From assembly GCA_013538855.1 (NCBI GenBank), contig JABXJS010000193.1, positions 1 through 43,349 on the forward strand: DNA of 43,349 nt. The letters are read 5' to 3'. Positions 10,301 through 17,833 of this stretch are shown piece by piece. The position numbers were made by a program, and so were the translations under genes. The notes beneath the pieces were generated by a model, which did not search any database, was not told where the DNA came from, and worked only from the letters and a program-made list of their open reading frames with translations. The first letter of the stretch is position 1. Every line of letters starts with the position of its first letter. Source of the DNA: Herpetosiphonaceae bacterium (lineage in GTDB: Bacteria > Chloroflexota > Chloroflexia > Chloroflexales > Herpetosiphonaceae).

Positions 10301-10511
10301 CCTGTGTGGCGCTCAGCGGCGTAAAGTCCTGCGGTGCCGAGCCACTGTTTTGCAGCTGTGCGTCGCTTGGGTCGTACAGCAGTGTGTCGTCCGCGAAAGC
10401 TGGCGCGCTGGCTTTCGCTGCCTTCGGTGTCGCTTGTGTTTGGCTGACGCTCGACAGCAGGCCAAGCAGCAGCATGCCGAGTATCAAAAGCAGCATAGAT
10501 CGATTGTTCAT
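7317..10511 (-). CDS. ELWxxDGT-repeat secreted protein C
   Basis: 1064 residues. The ATG at 10511 has GAGGAGG 8 bases upstream and opens a signal peptide (MNNRSMLLLILGMLLLGLLS). The mature part starts with the family N-terminal block (DFTPLS, then GRELWTTDGTLTGT) and contains ELWxxDGT repeats, including the Cys-bearing one (NCGVWRSDGS then ACG). It ends with an Ig/DUF11-like domain (LTLDPGVTYLGDSS) and the tail QVHVPLVQR. C is the most diverged paralogue: the central segments and the last domain share only the pattern with A and B. The C-terminal domain order is as in A and B, unlike D. Exported; role unknown. Confidence 0.92.
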   Translation of the reverse strand: MNNRSMLLLILGMLLLGLLSSVSQTQATPKAAKASAPAFADDTLLYDPSDAQLQNSGSAPQDFTPLSATQVLFTAVTAETGRELWTTDGTLTGTLLLADLYPGPASSDPIDLTVIDGEVWFWAYDGDDGPRQLWRTDGTSSGTMPLSVAYAKVSEIRSGELAKVNARLLFAGVDAAGGAELWRSNGAADTVRVKDINPGPGSSDPQHFTGVGGWLYFSAFDGQQWGLWRTDRTSANTTQIYPGVQITAMIASAQGVYFSGSDAAGNCGVWRSDGSQAGTVQVATACGRMLTDVSGALAFTSADQHTLYVSDGTALSAQAVYSDTGSIVQMLAGRGALGASSVYLVQHRFIGWLEADGSPFRVDSRLLRYTIGDGIVPLMEGGMYGYGTTISTIVAANETLFIGTDQHIYAELDWGAHWSDFRLYKYDGSSLDPVTTYETGISASELAAWGDHVIFQGDVRAGYRCCNVNSEPWLSDGTEAGTYRIKDIGGSAPATTLLSIAALPNAVLATSASRSTTVLQLDTRTSNYSSSSWCPTMRRITPTNQSARLVGACSSGFNMILFSSDGSAENNLTLTTWPTANQRDTANASTFWMGYKNDDGGHTVETDGTAAGTQILPPADTLSYDFAEAVALDDRIIYTVRHDYNGVSYKLWSQAIGWQQTLYLTSTPFLAPVFHDLTRVEDYVYFAGVKQLWRTNGTPPGTEVVHTFSEALPPASSIHDLVAFQEWLYFRVDTASGTQQWRSNGSVTERVHDAVLAASPGGSWRVSGATLFFVGFDAATGHELWATDGDPAHTHLVADINPGPADGVNPQPTFNAAWIFPQRTVPFALYAVPGGVVLAANDGRHGYEPWFATSAQATLLVDTAPGPASSLYRLEDRYTTNPRLWSAYGSYGSTDNWSVAPINRGDDPQQAGWPSFTDNGSELFWAADDLVHGTAVQHLPLTALGMLAAPARVLVHERTVLPLALENQQLTAQPISVTLTLDPGVTYLGDSSGLTPSIAGQQISWRIPAQAAARFSWSVELQLPSGTVGSRYQATLSSPQMTSTAIHQIELVSAYQVHVPLVQR

Positions 10512-10565
10512 GGCTTATGCCTCCTCGGTAGCATGGGTCACGCTCTGATATGCTTCTATACATGC

Positions 10566-10593
10566 TGACTCACCTGGGCGTCATTAAGTTACA
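10566..10593 (-). promoter_or_regulatory. Conserved promoter-like motif upstream of C
   Basis: On the minus strand TGTAAC (10588-10593), a 15-base spacer and TGAGTCA (10566-10572). The inner edge is 55 bases from the start codon of C, the same distance as in B. The spacer differs from those of B and D except for its final GG, so the two boxes are conserved rather than the whole block. Confidence 0.55.
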
Positions 10594-10620
10594 GCCTGCA
10601 AGCGAAACACGCCGCAAGCG

Positions 10621-10650
10621 CCTGCGCCCGTTGCGCCATGTGGGCGCAGG
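10621..10650 (-). terminator. Hairpin downstream of protein D
   Basis: A perfect 9-bp stem (CCTGCGCCC at 10621-10629, GGGCGCAGG at 10642-10650) with a 12-base loop lies 20 bases after the stop of D and before the promoter motif of C. There is no T tract. Confidence 0.45.
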
Positions 10651-10669
10651 CATGCCGAATGCGCTAGCG

Positions 10670-13600
10670 CTAGCGCTTCAGCAGCGGCAGGAATACTTGC
10701 GCCTGCGCCTCCACGCTGGCCCAGGGCAGCGCCCACAGCTCGTAGCCGTGCACGAGATCGTTGGCGTAGAACACGAGATAGTCGCCGACGCGCTCGAAGC
10801 TCGGCTGGCGCTCAGGCACATCGACCGTGAGCAAGCGCTGCGCTGGCTCGTTCACTCCGCTGGCGATGCCCGGCGCGATGTCCGCGAGCATTCGCGTGCC
10901 CAAGCGCGTGCCGTCGCTGACCCACGGCTCCACGCCATGCCGCCCGTCGCTGGCACCGAAGAGCAGCCGCCCGTCGATCACGACCGCCGAGTCGGCCTGC
11001 AGCAGCATGTCTGCTGGGCCTGGTGTGAGCTCGGTGACCATCTGCGTGCCGACGGCGGTGCCATCGGAGCGCCACAGCTCGCGCCCGTGCACGCCGTCGT
11101 CGGCGCTGTAGAGCAGCGTCTGATCGGGCAGGCTGCCGAGGGCCTGTGGATCGCTGCCATCCGGGCCAGGCATGCTGTCGGCGAGCAGGGTCAGGCCGTC
11201 GCGGCTGGGCGTGGTGGCCCACAGCTCGCGGCCGGTGGCGCTGGTGCTCAGCGCGATCAGGTAGCTGTCGTTGAGTATGCCAAGCACGCTGGGCTGATCC
11301 GTGCAGGTGCTGAGCCGATGGGTGCCCGCTGCAGTGCCATCGCTGATCCACAGCCCATGGCCCGCCGCTGTATCGGCGCTAAACAAGAGCGTGTCGCTGG
11401 TCTGGGAGATCACGGTCACATTGCTGATTGGAGCGGTGACCAGCGCCGCCGTGCCGCCGGGCGTGCCGTCGGTGCTCCAGAGCTGTGCGCCGCTGGTGCT
11501 GCGTCCTGTGAAAACCTCGCGGTCCTGCACTTGCCCCACAAATCTGATCTGTGAGTTGTATGGGCCAGGGTTGATGTCGGTCAACTGCACGGTGCCGCTG
11601 ATCGTGCCGTCGCTGGCCCACAGCTCATCGCCACTAGCGCTCGTGCTACTGCGCAGCAGCAGGCGCTCGCCAAGCAGCGCGGGCGCGTAGTAGTCGATGA
11701 TGTAATTAGCGGGGAAGGTCTGGAGCGTTTGCATGCTGCTCGCCGACAGCGCGGAGACGCTGATCTCATTCGTCGTACTGTCATCCGTGATGATCATCAG
11801 GGTGTTGTTAGGCAGCATTTGGTGATAGCGTAGGCGGTCGTCGTTTGTGCCTAGCAGAGTGAGCGTTGATGTGGTTGGATCGGTGCGGTAGAACCGCGTG
11901 GTGTGGTCGGAGAGCGGACCAATGCTCAGGTACAGCGCATCCTGGTCTGCGGTTGCGCCGAGCATGGTTATCTGATCGACGTTGTCATAGAGCAGACGTG
12001 TGTTCTGGGGTGTGCCATCAGTGGCCCAGAGACCAGCGTTGTAGGGGGCCTGCATAGCGCTGTCGATATACAGCATCGTGTTAGTCTGAAAGATGGCCTT
12101 GGTCTGCGTCAGCGTGAAGGGTAAGCTCTGAGCTGTTGCGGTCAGCGTATCGAGGTTGATAAAGATAGCGGTTTTCGGGTACCACAGCACCAGCGTGTTG
12201 CCGAGCAGTGCAATATCATCAGCGCTGTGTGTATCTGATCCGATTGGCAGGGTAAAGTTAAACTGCTTGAGCATGCTCGTGCCGCTGAGCGTGCCATCGG
12301 TGCGCCAGAGATAGCCGCGCCGATCACCAACCTGGAGAGCGTAGACCGCATTGTTGTAGATAAACGGGCGCTGTGCGCCAGCGCCAATCGGCAGCATTGT
12401 TGCTCTGTTCCGGCCCTCGGTGAGCACAATCGGCGGGCTGGGAAACAGCAGAGTGTGTGGCCCAAACTGCGTCTTGTTCCAGTGACTCTCATTGCTCAGC
12501 AGGGCGATGGATGGGTCGCTTGGATTAATCGCAATTGTCTCGTGCTGCTGGGTGTGCGCATCGTACAGGTCCATATATTTAGCACCGCCGATGTTGGCTA
12601 GCTCCTGGCTGTCTGGGCTGTTGTAGAACTGCATGCTCGCCGGTGCAGGGGTGTTAATCGCTTGCAGCTGGCGGGCTGTGGTCGTTCCGGCAGCTAAAAT
12701 CCAGGGATTGCCAGAAAATGCGTCGCTGAAGACAAGCTGGTTGCCCCATGGGGTGATCTGCTTGGCTGGTGCGCGCGCTATCTCTGTCCACGTCTGTCCA
12801 TCATACGTCTGGAGCGAGGAGTCGCGGCCGTAGAAGTCGATCCAGGTGGAGCTAGCGTAGACGAGGTCTGCGGTTGCGGTCACTTCTACGGTATCGTACG
12901 CGCTGCCAACCTGGATCGGCTCAGTATTTGGCTGTGGTGCGACTCGGTAGAGTCCATCCGTTGTGAAAAATACGAGCCGCCCGTGCAGGGTTACGATGAA
13001 GCGCAGGCTGCCGAGTACGTCGCACACTTTGGCGCTGCTGCCGTTGCTGATGTTGTAGAGCCAGATTTCACTCCGCGCTACGTTGAGAAAGACTAGGTTG
13101 TCGTTTACGATGGTTAGCTCAGATCCGCACATATCGCCTAGGTGCTGCGTGCCCGTCGGCGTGCCATCCGAGCGCCACAGCCCACACGTGCCGTCGGCGC
13201 GCGTGGCCCGGAAGTAGAGCGCTGGCCCATCCACCACCATCTCCTCAACCTGCACATCGGCCTGCACCAGTGTGGTGTTGGCCGCGTTGCGATCCGTGCG
13301 CCACAAGCCCCAGCTCGTCCCGTCGAAGGCCGTGAAGTACAGCCAGCCGCCTGCCACTGTAAACAGGTGCGGATCGCTGCCCGCCGGGCCGGGGTTGATG
13401 TCCTTGACGCGCACGGTGTCGCTGCTCGTGCCGTTGGAGCGCCACAGCTCGGCCCCGCCTGCGGCATCGACGCCCACGAACAGCAGGCGCGCGTTCAGCT
13501 TGACCAGGTCGTCGCCCTCGACAATGGCGCTGACGTAGTCGTAGGCCAGGTCAAAGACGTGCGTGCCCGCCGCCGTGCCATCGGTGCGCCAGAGCTTGCG

Positions 13601-14002
13601 CGGGCCGCCGATAGCATCGAAGGCCCAGAACCAGGCTTCGCCGTCGATGGCGTGCAGGTGCTGTGGATCGCCGCTGGCCACGCCGGGCACGAGATCGGCC
13701 AGCAGCTGCGTGGTGGCGCTGGAGCCATCGGTGACCCACAGCTCGCGCCCGCTGGCTGAGTTCAGCGCGCTAAAGACAAGCCGACTGTCCGAGAGAGGCG
13801 TGTAGTCGGCGGCCTGCGCACTGGTGTTGTACGTTTCAACGTGCTGATTGTAGTCGTCGATCAGAAACGCGCCGCCGTTAGTGTGCGCTGCTGTGGGCGC
13901 GTGTTCAGCGGCTGGCGCTGGCTGGCTGTGGCTGCCAAACACGATCATCAGCATCAGGGCCAGTAGACCGCGACCAATGCTCCTACTCTGTATCCAGGCC
14001 AT
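10670..14002 (-). CDS. ELWxxDGT-repeat secreted protein D
   Basis: 1110 residues. Start 14002 is preferred because AAAGGAG lies 7 bases upstream and a signal peptide follows (GRGLLALMLMIVFGSHS, cleavage near PAAEHA); an upstream in-frame ATG at 14092 gives a non-signal extension. The first ~280 mature residues are nearly the same as B (FLIDDY, ELWVTDG, GVDAAGGAELWRSNGTSSDT, TCGLWRSDGT), then the sequence diverges, and similarity returns at FGPHTLLFPSPPI and in the last repeats (HGRELWRSDGT, GVEPWVSDGT). It lacks the Ig/DUF11-like domain that closes A, B and C: after HGYELWALP the chain goes directly into the tail QVFLPLLKR. Exported; role unknown. Confidence 0.92.
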   Translation of the reverse strand: MAWIQSRSIGRGLLALMLMIVFGSHSQPAPAAEHAPTAAHTNGGAFLIDDYNQHVETYNTSAQAADYTPLSDSRLVFSALNSASGRELWVTDGSSATTQLLADLVPGVASGDPQHLHAIDGEAWFWAFDAIGGPRKLWRTDGTAAGTHVFDLAYDYVSAIVEGDDLVKLNARLLFVGVDAAGGAELWRSNGTSSDTVRVKDINPGPAGSDPHLFTVAGGWLYFTAFDGTSWGLWRTDRNAANTTLVQADVQVEEMVVDGPALYFRATRADGTCGLWRSDGTPTGTQHLGDMCGSELTIVNDNLVFLNVARSEIWLYNISNGSSAKVCDVLGSLRFIVTLHGRLVFFTTDGLYRVAPQPNTEPIQVGSAYDTVEVTATADLVYASSTWIDFYGRDSSLQTYDGQTWTEIARAPAKQITPWGNQLVFSDAFSGNPWILAAGTTTARQLQAINTPAPASMQFYNSPDSQELANIGGAKYMDLYDAHTQQHETIAINPSDPSIALLSNESHWNKTQFGPHTLLFPSPPIVLTEGRNRATMLPIGAGAQRPFIYNNAVYALQVGDRRGYLWRTDGTLSGTSMLKQFNFTLPIGSDTHSADDIALLGNTLVLWYPKTAIFINLDTLTATAQSLPFTLTQTKAIFQTNTMLYIDSAMQAPYNAGLWATDGTPQNTRLLYDNVDQITMLGATADQDALYLSIGPLSDHTTRFYRTDPTTSTLTLLGTNDDRLRYHQMLPNNTLMIITDDSTTNEISVSALSASSMQTLQTFPANYIIDYYAPALLGERLLLRSSTSASGDELWASDGTISGTVQLTDINPGPYNSQIRFVGQVQDREVFTGRSTSGAQLWSTDGTPGGTAALVTAPISNVTVISQTSDTLLFSADTAAGHGLWISDGTAAGTHRLSTCTDQPSVLGILNDSYLIALSTSATGRELWATTPSRDGLTLLADSMPGPDGSDPQALGSLPDQTLLYSADDGVHGRELWRSDGTAVGTQMVTELTPGPADMLLQADSAVVIDGRLLFGASDGRHGVEPWVSDGTRLGTRMLADIAPGIASGVNEPAQRLLTVDVPERQPSFERVGDYLVFYANDLVHGYELWALPWASVEAQAQVFLPLLKR

Positions 14003-14413
14003 GCGGGCGCTCCTTTCGCTGTGTGGGGTTTTCTGTTGTCTATCAGGTTGGCGTGCAGGTGATGCTGCTGGCGTACAGTGTGCGGCGCTCAACGCTCGTG
14101 CCAGCTGGAGAAGTCGCAGCGCGAGCCGTATGGAACGTCACGTGGTCCCCAGACAAGCCCGAACCGCGCCAGCGTGCACAGCGTTCTGCATGCTGTTGTG
14201 TACAGATCTGCTGGTTCGCGAACCGTGTTGGCGGGCTGCATAGTCTAGTGCGCATGGGGAGGAGCAGGCTGGAGCGTGTGCGAGATGTTTTGTAGTCCGT
14301 CTGCTATGTATGACTCGCCTAGCCCGCCAATCGTTACACCCGCGCCGAAATTCTTTTAATTGGCGCGCTCCGCGAGGCTGGATAGCGCATACAGGTGCAT
14401 GTATGCTGAAAAA
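14003..14413. other. Long leader region upstream of D
   Basis: Non-coding region between the start of D and the 138-bp repeat array. It contains the promoter-like motif (14311-14338). No ORF with a ribosome-binding site was found between that motif and the start codon of D, leaving an unusually long leader of about 300 bases. Confidence 0.45.
14311..14338 (-). promoter_or_regulatory. Conserved promoter-like motif upstream of D
   Basis: On the minus strand TGTAAC (14333-14338), a 15-base spacer and CGAGTCA (14311-14317). It nearly matches the B element over its full length. The distance to the start of D is 309 bases, against 55 in B and C. Confidence 0.5.
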
Positions 14414-14862
14414 CAGCGCGGTGGTTGGGCGCAGGCGGTGCTGCTGCGGCGTCAGGCCCGTGGTTGTGCGCGCGCGCTGGCCCGTCGCAGGCTGGCGCAG
14501 CACCAGGCTGGCGTGCGCTGGGTGCACAGTCGGCTGCTCGGCTGGAAAAAACAGCGCGGTGGTTGGGCGCAGGCGGTGCTGGGGCCGCGTCTGGCTGGTG
14601 GTGGTGCGCACGCGGCGTGGCCTGGCGCTGGACGGCGCGGCGTGGGGCTACGGCGGGCTGACTGGGCTGGGCGGCAGTGTGTTGAACCACAGCGCGGTGG
14701 TTGGGCGCAGGCGGTGCTGGGGCCGCGTCTGGCTGGTGGTGGTGCGCACGCGGCGTGGCCTGGCGCTAGACGGCGCGGCGTGCGGCTGCGGCGGGCTGGC
14801 TGGGCTGGGCGGCAGTGTGTTGAACCACAGCGCGGTAGTTGAGCGCTGGCGCGTGCTGGAGC
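14414..14862. repeat. Tandem repeat array, 138-bp period
   Basis: CAGCGCGGTGGTTGGGCG recurs at 14414, 14552 and 14690, and a variant starts at 14828: three intervals of exactly 138 bases. Units 2 and 3 are almost the same; unit 1 keeps only the first ~30 bases, and unit 4 is cut short. The unit junction AACCACAGCGCGGTGGTT is itself an inverted repeat (AACCAC/GTGGTT). The period is a multiple of three, so one plus-strand frame stays open, but it has no start signal and its Arg/Gly/Val-rich product resembles nothing known. Confidence 0.8.
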
Positions 14863-14940
14863 GAGGCAGGCGGTGGTAGTGCATCCGTGGCGGCGGCCTT
14901 GGGAGCTTGCTGCCCGCACATCTGTTTGTGCTCTGCCTCA

Positions 14941-15408
14941 TTAAATGCCACAGCAACCATAGACCGAAGTCCGGCCGTCAGTGCGCATACGCAGCGTGAA
15001 TGTACTGCATGGAAGGGGCTTGTACACCAGTTGGTAGATGACCGCATTGGGGGCGTGCATGATCGTTGTTGCCTGCTCAACGCGATCCCATTCAATCACG
15101 TTTTGATCGTTCCGAAAGCTGTCGAGTTCTACCCACCAACCCAAATCGTGGGTGCGCAAGTAGGTGCTGAACTGCTCGCGAGACGTGATCGTTGCGCCTG
15201 TTTCGAATCGATCCTCAGGGCCGCAGTTGGGCGATGAGTCCAGCACAGGCCGTTCAAATGGGTCTTGGGGAATGCTGCATTCCTGTCCCACCGGGTCTTC
15301 CCCGCATGCTGGGAGTGGAATGGGCGATGGTGCGGGCGGCACAGCCTGGCCGCATCCAGTGACGGCGATAAGGAATCCACACAGAAGCCAGCGATGAAAA
15401 CGGTTCAT
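14941..15408 (-). CDS. Small exported lipoprotein
   Basis: 155 residues. The start at 15408 has AGGAGAG upstream and gives a lipoprotein signal peptide: MNRFHRWLLCGFLIAVTGC, with lipobox VTGC, so Cys19 would be lipidated. The mature protein has a Pro-rich linker and several Cys (ACGEDPVGQEC, NCGPED, LPCSTF, YGCCG), suggesting disulfides. A segment with SREQFSTYLRTHDLG and WWVELDSF could be a small globular domain. I do not recognise the family. No clear operon partner: the histidine kinase upstream ends 300 bases away. Confidence 0.75.
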   Translation of the reverse strand: MNRFHRWLLCGFLIAVTGCGQAVPPAPSPIPLPACGEDPVGQECSIPQDPFERPVLDSSPNCGPEDRFETGATITSREQFSTYLRTHDLGWWVELDSFRNDQNVIEWDRVEQATTIMHAPNAVIYQLVYKPLPCSTFTLRMRTDGRTSVYGCCGI

Positions 15409-15711
15409 AGTCTCTCCTAGCACTAGAGTGTATGAGAGACGGTCGTCGTCGTGCTCAGGTTCCAGGTATGCCAATAACTCGTTCTCAAATGGGATTAATC
15501 CGCTTCCTGCCCAGCACCTGCATTGCTGTCACCTGCTACCACGTTGCAGGCTTGTCTATGGAATATGGACAGAACCTATGGTGTTACCGCCGCCGCGCTG
15601 CCGCACCCGCAGCGCCGTGGTCGCCACCCACAAGGCCGGGTTGATTGAGCAACGCAGCCGACCCTGCCGTCTGAGCTGCTTCAGCACAACCACAGACGAT
15701 TCTTTCCCTAG

Positions 15712-16989
15712 CTAGCCCGCCTTGGGCAGGCTCAGGACGACGGTGGTGCCCGCGCCCTCGCGGCTGTCGATGCTCATGCTGCCGTGCTGCGACTCGATCA
15801 GCGCCTTGGCGATCGCTAGCCCGAGGCCCGCGCCAGAGCTGCCGCTGCCGCGCGAGCTATCGACGCGGTAGAAGCGCTCGAAGATGTGCTTGAGGTGCTG
15901 GGCTGGAATGCCCTGGCCCGTGTCGCGGATGCTGATCTGCACACGCTGGCCTTTTGGCTCGGCGGCGAGCGTGATGCTGCCGCCAGCGGGCGTGTGGCGC
16001 AGCGCGTTGTCAAGCGCGATCAGGATGACCTGGCGCAGCCGCGTCTGGTCGGCCAGCACCGCGCCGTCTGCGCTAGCGACAGCGAGCCGCACCTGCTTCT
16101 GCTGCACCAGCACTTGCATCTGGCGCTGCACATCGTGGAGCAGCGTGGCGCTGTCCAGCGGCTTGAGGTCAAACTGAATGCGCTGGGCATCGAGCCGCCC
16201 AAGCAGCAGCAGGTCCTCGACCAGCTGGTTCATGTGGTCGCTCTCGGCGATCACGTCTTGCAGCAGCTCGCGGTTGGGGTCGGCGGCGTCCATGCCGCGC
16301 AGCGCCACCTCGGTGGAGGCGCGCAGCAGCGTCAGGGGCGCGCGCAGCTCGTGGCTGGCGTTGGCGATGAAGGCTTGCTGGCGCTCCCAGGCGAGCTGGG
16401 CTGGGCGCAGCGAGCGCCCGGCGAGCCACCAGCTGGCCCAGCCCAGCAGCACGGCCATGCCCACGCTCAGCGCCAGCAGGCCGCTGACCAGCTGGCGCAG
16501 CACCGCATCCTGATCGCTCAGCACCCGGCCTACCTGGAGCACCGCCGGGCCGTCGCTGCGCGTCAGGCGCTCGGAGAGCAGGCGCACGCGCACGCTGTTG
16601 GAGAGCGTGACCGTGCGCCAGACGCGCTCGCCGCGCAGCGCCTCCAGCGCCGCCTCCTGATCGGGCGGCAGCGGTGGCCGCCACTCATTCGGGTCGTAGA
16701 GCGGGCTGCCGGTGCTGTCAAGTGGGTACACAAACGTGGCCGAGAGCGTCGTGGCCGTGCGCGAGCGCTCATCCTGGCTGACGTTCGGCGCGAACAAGCG
16801 CAGCCCTGGCGAGAGCGGCGCGTCGAGGTAGGTGAACTCAAGCGCCATGCGCTCAAGCAGCGCCCGATCAGTGGCGGCGGAGAAGTGGTTGTCGATCAGC
16901 CAGTAGCTGCCGCCGCCGATGCACACCAGCAGCAGCAGCGCGGCGCTGATGTAGACCAGGGTCAAGCGCCAGCGCAGGCCGTTAAACAT
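15712..16989 (-). CDS. Sensor histidine kinase, two-component system
   Basis: 425 residues. The start at 16989 overlaps the end of the regulator gene by 8 bases, so the two are probably translationally coupled; the open frame further upstream lies inside the regulator. Membrane helices at about 11-32 and 168-190 flank an extracytoplasmic sensor region of ~135 residues. The cytoplasmic part has the H box with phospho-acceptor His213 (ASHELRAPLT), N box Asn328 (IALDNALRHTP), G1 (DTGQGI, Asp356) and G2 (GAGLGLAIA), so all catalytic motifs are intact. A canonical HAMP is not obvious between helix 2 and the H box. It should phosphorylate the regulator at 16982-17665; the signal is unknown. Confidence 0.93.
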   Translation of the reverse strand: MFNGLRWRLTLVYISAALLLLVCIGGGSYWLIDNHFSAATDRALLERMALEFTYLDAPLSPGLRLFAPNVSQDERSRTATTLSATFVYPLDSTGSPLYDPNEWRPPLPPDQEAALEALRGERVWRTVTLSNSVRVRLLSERLTRSDGPAVLQVGRVLSDQDAVLRQLVSGLLALSVGMAVLLGWASWWLAGRSLRPAQLAWERQQAFIANASHELRAPLTLLRASTEVALRGMDAADPNRELLQDVIAESDHMNQLVEDLLLLGRLDAQRIQFDLKPLDSATLLHDVQRQMQVLVQQKQVRLAVASADGAVLADQTRLRQVILIALDNALRHTPAGGSITLAAEPKGQRVQISIRDTGQGIPAQHLKHIFERFYRVDSSRGSGSSGAGLGLAIAKALIESQHGSMSIDSREGAGTTVVLSLPKAG

Positions 16990-17665
16990 CGCTGACCTCA
17001 AGGCGGTAGCCGATGCCGCGCACCGTGCGGATGGGGTCGGGCTGACCAGGCTGGTCGAGCTTGCGCCGCACATAGGAGATGTACACATCCACCAGCCCTG
17101 GCTGCACCTCGCGCTCATATGACCAGACATAATCTAGCAGCTGTGCTCGCGAGAGCGTCTGGCCAGCGTTGCGCATCAGGCACTCCAGCAGCGACCACTC
17201 GGTGGCTGTGAGGTCAAGCGCCTGCGCCCCGCGCCTGGCCGTATGCGCGCGCAGGTCGAGCACAATATCGCCGCAGCGCAGCTCAGAGGCATCGTTGCCG
17301 ATGGCGTTGAAGCGGCGGCCCAAGGCGCGCACGCGCGCGGACAGCTCGTCGAATGAGAATGGCTTGGCCAGGTAGTCGTCGGCTCCGCTGTCGAGGCCCG
17401 CCACACGGTCCTCAACTTGCCCGCGCGCCGTCAGCATCAGCACAGCGAGCGGCAGCCGCCGCTGGCGAATCGCGCGACAGATGGCCGGGCCATCGCGCCC
17501 AGGCAGCATCCAATCGACGATCGCCACATCGTAGATGCCGCGCAGCGCTAGCTCTAGGCCCGTGTCGCCATCGTCGGCCACATCGACGTTGTGGTACTCA
17601 TCGGTCAGCACCCGCTCGATCAGCCGCGCGAGCTTGCGATCATCCTCAATCAACAAAATCTTCAT
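16982..17665 (-). CDS. OmpR/PhoB-family response regulator
   Basis: 227 residues. The receiver domain has the acidic pair Asp8/Asp9, phospho-acceptor Asp51 (VDWMLPG), Thr79 and Lys101 (KPFSFDEL). A C-terminal winged helix follows (LTATEWSLLECL, VDVYISYVRRKL, IRTVRGIGYRLE), typical of OmpR/PhoB DNA binders. The start at 17665 has GGAGG 7 bases upstream. It is the first gene of the regulator-kinase pair and is divergent from the PepSY/ApbE/ferric-reductase operon. A 7-4-7 direct repeat between the two transcripts suggests it controls its own operon and probably its neighbour. Confidence 0.95.
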   Translation of the reverse strand: MKILLIEDDRKLARLIERVLTDEYHNVDVADDGDTGLELALRGIYDVAIVDWMLPGRDGPAICRAIRQRRLPLAVLMLTARGQVEDRVAGLDSGADDYLAKPFSFDELSARVRALGRRFNAIGNDASELRCGDIVLDLRAHTARRGAQALDLTATEWSLLECLMRNAGQTLSRAQLLDYVWSYEREVQPGLVDVYISYVRRKLDQPGQPDPIRTVRGIGYRLEVSDV

Positions 17666-17682
17666 GGGCTACCTCCGCACTC

Positions 17683-17717
17683 TATAGTAGAGCAGCATTC
17701 TTGGAATTTGCTTGGAA
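17683..17717 (-). promoter_or_regulatory. 7-4-7 direct repeat and -10 box (regulator binding site)
   Basis: On the minus strand TTCCAAG, 4 bases, TTCCAAG (11-bp period; 17711-17717 and 17700-17706), then 10 bases, then TACTAT as a -10 box. OmpR/PhoB regulators bind two such half-sites one helical turn apart and replace a -35 box. The site sits between the divergent regulator gene and the PepSY operon. Confidence 0.55.
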
Positions 17718-17833
17718 AATTACCGTACCATTCTAAGGACTCGTCAGCCGAAACTCGCTACACTAGAGGCACGATGAGCAACCAAGCCGACAGCGCAGCA
17801 CGCACAGTCGCGCTATGCTGCAGGAGAATCACT

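Noticed and set aside
14310-14879. Open 189-codon plus-strand frame through the 138-bp array
   Set aside because: Open only because the unit is a multiple of three; no ribosome-binding site, Arg/Gly/Val-rich product and no family.
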